Source: Clostridia bacterium
GTDB taxonomy: Bacteria; Bacillota_A; Clostridia; Oscillospirales; CAG-272
Direction of reading: 5' to 3'
Length of the DNA: 9,652 nucleotides
Assembly: GCA_017408625.1 (NCBI GenBank)
Contig: JAFQUG010000166.1
Coordinates: 1-9,652, forward strand
Each line of letters opens with the position of its first letter. The first letter of the stretch is position 1. Under the pieces are notes generated by a model that made no database searches, had not been told where the DNA came from, and saw only the letters and a list, made by a program, of their open reading frames with translations. Both the position numbers and the translations under genes were made by a program. Shown in pieces: positions 6,603 to 9,652 of this stretch.

Positions 6603-6607
6603 TAAAA

Positions 6608-9331
6608 ATGGATTTTAGATTTGTGGACAAAAAGTACCGTCCCGTACCGTTCTGGTCCTGGAACGAGCGTCTGCGCACAGAGGAAACGCGCAGACAGATC
6701 GGACTGATGGATGACGTGGGCATCGGCGGCTTTTTCATGCACGCTCGCGGCGGTCTGCAGACCGAGTATATGGGCGAGGAATGGTTCGAAAACGTTTCCG
6801 CATCCATCGACGAGGCAGGCAAGCGCGGCATGCACGCATGGGCATACGATGAAAACGGCTGGCCCTCCGGCTTTGGCGGCGGTATTGTCAACGGCAAGGG
6901 CATCAAGTATCAGCAGAAGTATCTGCGCGTCAAGAAGTTCACGCCCGATCTCGAAGACCCCAGAGGCCCCGAGGTTATCTATTGCTTCGAGAATTACTGC
7001 TTCTACTACGAGGTCAACCCCTTCTACGTAGATACCCTGGACGGCGAGGTCATTGCCGATTTCATCAACGAGATCTACGAGCCTTACTATGCAAAGTACG
7101 GCACGACCTTTGACGGTTTCTTTACCGACGAGCCGCAGATCTCGCGTAACGGTATTCCGTGGAGCTTCATTTTGCCCGAGGAATACGAAAAGGCATACGG
7201 TGAGCCGATCTTTGATCACCTGATCGAGCTGTTTATCGAGCGCGGCGAATGGCAGCAGACCAGAATGAACTTCTGGAAGCTGGTCACCGAGCTGTTCTCC
7301 AAGAATTACAATAAGCAGATCTACGATTGGTGTGAGGCACACGGCCTGCTCTATACCGGCCACTTGGTACTGGAGGAGTCGCTGGAATCTCAGCTGACCA
7401 GTAACGGCGCATGCATGCCGCACTATGAGTATTACCACATTCCGGGTATGGACTGGCTGTGCCGTCCCATTTTCCCCTGCCTGACTATGGCGCAGCTTTG
7501 CTCCACCGCAGCGCAGACCGGCAAGAAGCAGATTCTGTCCGAGACCTTTGCGCTCTGCGGCCACAATGTCGGCCACGAGGAGCTCAAGAGAAACTACGAG
7601 TGGATGATGGTGCGCGGCGTCAATTTGATGTGCCAGCACTTAGAGGGCTATTCCTTGCGCGGCATCCGTAAGAGAGACTACCCGCCCGCAATGTATTGCC
7701 AGCAGCCCTGGTGGGCAGATTACAAGGTGTTCAACGACGCCATGTCCCGCATCGGTATGATGCTGGCAGAGGGCGAGATCCGTTACGACACCCTGGTCAT
7801 GCATCCCCAGACCTCCGCATGGATCAGCTTCAACTGCGGTGATAACAAGGGACTGGGCGATTACAACAACGACATCATCAACGTCATGAATGCGCTGGAC
7901 GCAAAGCACGTGCTGTACCACCTGGGCGACGAGATCATGATCGAGCGTCACGGCAAGGTAGAGGGCGGCAAGTTTGTCATTGGACAGCAGGCGTACTCCA
8001 CGGTCGTGCTGACCAAGCATATCGCATACCTGCCCAATACCGAAAAGATGCTTGCCGAATTCCGCGCACAGGGCGGTCGCGTGGTTACGGTTGACGAGGT
8101 CGAGGGCTGCGATCTGATCGACAATTCCAATATTACCTATACCAAGCGTTACTACGACGGCTTCGAGCTTTACTATTTCGTCAACAGCACCGATAGTGAG
8201 CAGCCCACCAATTTCAAGGTTGGCAGCTACGGCATTGACATTGAGACCGGTGAGAAGGTTGACTTCTTCGGCACCTACAATTTCCCCGCATACGGCAGCC
8301 TTGTGATCGTTGACGACGGTACTGCTCACGCACAGGCACCCGCTCCCCGCGCACTGACCGAGGTTTGCCTTGGCGGTGACTGGGCAGTTGCATCCATGAC
8401 CGACAACGCGCTGACGCTGGACACCTGCACCTACTGGTTTGACGGTGTGCTGCAACAGGAGAACGCTTGTGTGCTCAACGTGGCAGAGAGAGCTTACGAG
8501 CTTGGCCGCGGCGTGGATATCAAGTGCCACTTTACTTTCAACGCAGAAGTCATCCCCGAGCGCATCTTCCTTGCTTGCGAGACGCCCGAGATCTTCTCGA
8601 TCAAGCTCAACGGCAAGGACGTTGACAAGACCGATTGCGGTTATTTCCGCGATCACTCCTTCCGCATGCTCAACATCGCAGGCCTTGTACAGAAGGGCGA
8701 GAACGTCATCGAGATGCAGGTTTACCTCAAGGAGAGCGACGAGGTTTACGAGAACCTCAAGAAGTCCAGAATCTTTGAGTCCGAAAAGAACAAGCTGACC
8801 TTTGGCACCGAGATCGAGCCTATGTATCTGGTGGGCGACTTCGGCGTCAAGGCAGACGGCAAGTTTGAGCCTATCCCCAACAAGGCGTACTTCTATGAGG
8901 GCGGCTTTGCGCTGGTCGAAGCACCCAAGACGCTGACCTTAAAGGAGATCGAGAAGCAGGGACTTCTGTTCTTCTCGGGCGAGGTCACGCTCAAAAAGAC
9001 TGTCACGCTGGACGGCGCACCCTGCTGCCTGAAGTTTGACAAGAAGGGCATCAACGCCATTCGCGTCAAGGTAAACGGCAAGGACGTCCGCACCGTCATG
9101 TGGACTCCCTTCGAGGTGGATATTTCGGACTATGTCCAGGCAGGCGAGAACGAGATCGAGCTGACCTTGGTCAACAACCTGCGTAACCTCATGGGTCCGC
9201 ACCACCATGCAGCAGGCGAGCTGCTGGCCGTTGCACCTCCTCACTTCTTTGACGAGGGCTGCATCTGGAACAACTACTGCGGCGGTTACTATACACCTAA
9301 GTATAGCTTTGTGGAGACAGGGTTGATCTAA
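6608..9331 (+). CDS. Large cytoplasmic glycoside hydrolase-like protein (GH106/alpha-L-rhamnosidase-like)
   Basis: The 907-residue product starts MDFRFVDKKYRPVPFWSWNE and has no signal peptide, so it should act on imported oligosaccharides. The N-terminal half looks like a TIM barrel: GGFFMHARGG at 40-49, AWAYDENGWPSGFGGG at 77-92, FDGFFTDEPQ at 168-177 (Glu175) and QILSETFALCGHN at 308-320 (Glu312), with Glu175 and Glu312 as candidate catalytic pair. The segment around 380-570 resembles the following Rossmann-like domain (VVTVDEVEG, ELYYFVN). Two jelly-roll or Ig-like parts close the chain: 630-710 (IKLNGKDV) and 785-875 (VKVNGKDV, ending TLVNNLRNLMGPHH). This layout is typical of proteins annotated simply as glycosyl hydrolase, or as GH2/GH106 relatives, in gut bacteria. 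Substrate is unknown. It follows the lipoprotein gene by 51 nt and ends before a terminator. Confidence 0.85.
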   Translation: MDFRFVDKKYRPVPFWSWNERLRTEETRRQIGLMDDVGIGGFFMHARGGLQTEYMGEEWFENVSASIDEAGKRGMHAWAYDENGWPSGFGGGIVNGKGIKYQQKYLRVKKFTPDLEDPRGPEVIYCFENYCFYYEVNPFYVDTLDGEVIADFINEIYEPYYAKYGTTFDGFFTDEPQISRNGIPWSFILPEEYEKAYGEPIFDHLIELFIERGEWQQTRMNFWKLVTELFSKNYNKQIYDWCEAHGLLYTGHLVLEESLESQLTSNGACMPHYEYYHIPGMDWLCRPIFPCLTMAQLCSTAAQTGKKQILSETFALCGHNVGHEELKRNYEWMMVRGVNLMCQHLEGYSLRGIRKRDYPPAMYCQQPWWADYKVFNDAMSRIGMMLAEGEIRYDTLVMHPQTSAWISFNCGDNKGLGDYNNDIINVMNALDAKHVLYHLGDEIMIERHGKVEGGKFVIGQQAYSTVVLTKHIAYLPNTEKMLAEFRAQGGRVVTVDEVEGCDLIDNSNITYTKRYYDGFELYYFVNSTDSEQPTNFKVGSYGIDIETGEKVDFFGTYNFPAYGSLVIVDDGTAHAQAPAPRALTEVCLGGDWAVASMTDNALTLDTCTYWFDGVLQQENACVLNVAERAYELGRGVDIKCHFTFNAEVIPERIFLACETPEIFSIKLNGKDVDKTDCGYFRDHSFRMLNIAGLVQKGENVIEMQVYLKESDEVYENLKKSRIFESEKNKLTFGTEIEPMYLVGDFGVKADGKFEPIPNKAYFYEGGFALVEAPKTLTLKEIEKQGLLFFSGEVTLKKTVTLDGAPCCLKFDKKGINAIRVKVNGKDVRTVMWTPFEVDISDYVQAGENEIELTLVNNLRNLMGPHHHAAGELLAVAPPHFFDEGCIWNNYCGGYYTPKYSFVETGLI

Positions 9332-9342
9332 AATCATTTCAA

Positions 9343-9370
9343 GGGGCTGTGTAAAAACAGCCCCTGTTTT
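9343..9370 (+). terminator. Rho-independent terminator after the glycosidase gene
   Basis: GGGGCTGT (9343-9350) pairs perfectly with ACAGCCCC (9357-9364) around a six-base loop GTAAAA and is followed by TGTTTT. It lies 11 nt after the stop codon and closes the plus-strand transcription unit. Confidence 0.88.
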
Positions 9371-9566
9371 CATTGAATGAAATATTTTTATACAATTTAC
9401 TTCCCAAAATCGAAAATATGTTGAATTTGGAAAATGGATGTGATCGGAAAACAGAAAAAACGTGTTGTAATATTTTCAAAAATCATATTCTTGGATAAAA
9501 AGTCACGAAAGCGTCATTGTTTAGATGCCTAACCGGGTATAGTTCGGCAGGTGCGATGATACAAAA
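9371..9566. other. AT-rich intergenic stretch without a supported gene
   Basis: This roughly 196-bp gap is far richer in A and T than its surroundings and has many A-tracts. It contains only very short reading frames without ribosome binding sites. TAATAT at 9468-9473 and TATTCT at 9486-9491 could be -10 boxes, but neither has a convincing -35. It may hold the promoter region of a gene beyond the right edge. Confidence 0.5.
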
Positions 9567-9646
9567 AAGCCTTGCCCCGCTGGGGAAGGGGGACCGCGGA
9601 GCGTGCTTGCACGCGGGCGGTGGATGAGGTTCCCATACAACCGCTC
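9567..9646 (+). repeat. Repeat half-unit, copy C (solo)
   Basis: This is a third copy of the repeat found between luxS and pepT. It keeps GGGGGACCGCGGA, the tip hairpin GCGTGC-TT-GCACGC (9601-9614), GGGCGGTGG and a GTTCCCATAC end resembling GTTCCCGTAC of copy B. Its first hairpin is CCTT-g-CCCC/GGGG-a-AGG. In the composite element the GTTCCC ends point outward; on that plan a partner should lie to the left of copy C, and none is present, so this is a solo half-unit. Confidence 0.8.
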
Positions 9647-9652
9647 AAAACA

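Noticed and set aside
6575..6607. Upstream in-frame ATG for the 907-residue protein
   Set aside because: It precedes the strong AAGGAGG site, lies in a hairpin and has no site of its own.
9418..9498. Short plus-strand frame of 26 residues in the AT-rich gap
   Set aside because: It has no ribosome binding site and no convincing promoter. Such frames are expected by chance.
9530..9562. tRNA-like start (CGGGTATAGTTCGGCAGG)
   Set aside because: The D-stem has no matching GAAC/GAGC partner, and the sequence runs directly into repeat copy C with no anticodon or T-arm. Resemblance is superficial.

Overview
The window reads as chromosomal DNA of an anaerobic Firmicute, most likely a gut clostridium of the Oscillospirales/Ruminococcaceae type. 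This is an inference from the gene content: clostridial-type luxS, mtnN, pepT, tdk and udk, a dockerin-bearing lipoprotein, two intracellular glycoside-hydrolase-like proteins, strong Shine-Dalgarno sites and moderately high GC with AT-rich gaps. No phage, plasmid, transposase or CRISPR gene is visible.

Left part (1-2142, minus strand): a tight three-gene operon, luxS, then mtnN, then a glycoside-hydrolase-like gene that runs off the left edge. MtnN and LuxS perform consecutive steps of the activated methyl cycle: S-adenosylhomocysteine to S-ribosylhomocysteine, then to homocysteine plus the AI-2 precursor. The third gene is carbohydrate-related and unexpected in this company.

Middle intergenic region (2143-2625): divergent promoters. 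An extended -10 promoter serves luxS and a good -35/-10 pair faces pepT. Between the forward promoter and pepT lies an element of about 270 bp made of two inverted copies (A and B) of a GC-rich, hairpin-forming repeat around an 84-bp unique spacer. A third, solo copy (C) sits at the right edge of the window. Copies A and C differ in the stem of their tip hairpin at three base pairs, all changed on both sides, so the fold appears conserved rather than the sequence.

Right part (2626-9331, plus strand): pepT (tripeptidase), tdk (thymidine kinase), udk (uridine kinase), a lipoprotein with a transglutaminase-like domain and C-terminal dockerin repeats, and a 907-residue cytoplasmic glycoside-hydrolase-like protein. 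The first three genes are almost certainly cotranscribed (2-nt gap, then 8-nt overlap). The last two follow after 34- and 51-nt gaps with no terminator between them, and a rho-independent terminator follows the last gene. An AT-rich gap without genes (9371-9566) separates it from repeat copy C.

The main items for a second look are the covarying repeat family, the lipoprotein with both a lipid anchor and a dockerin, and the coupling of luxS-mtnN to a glycosidase-like gene.
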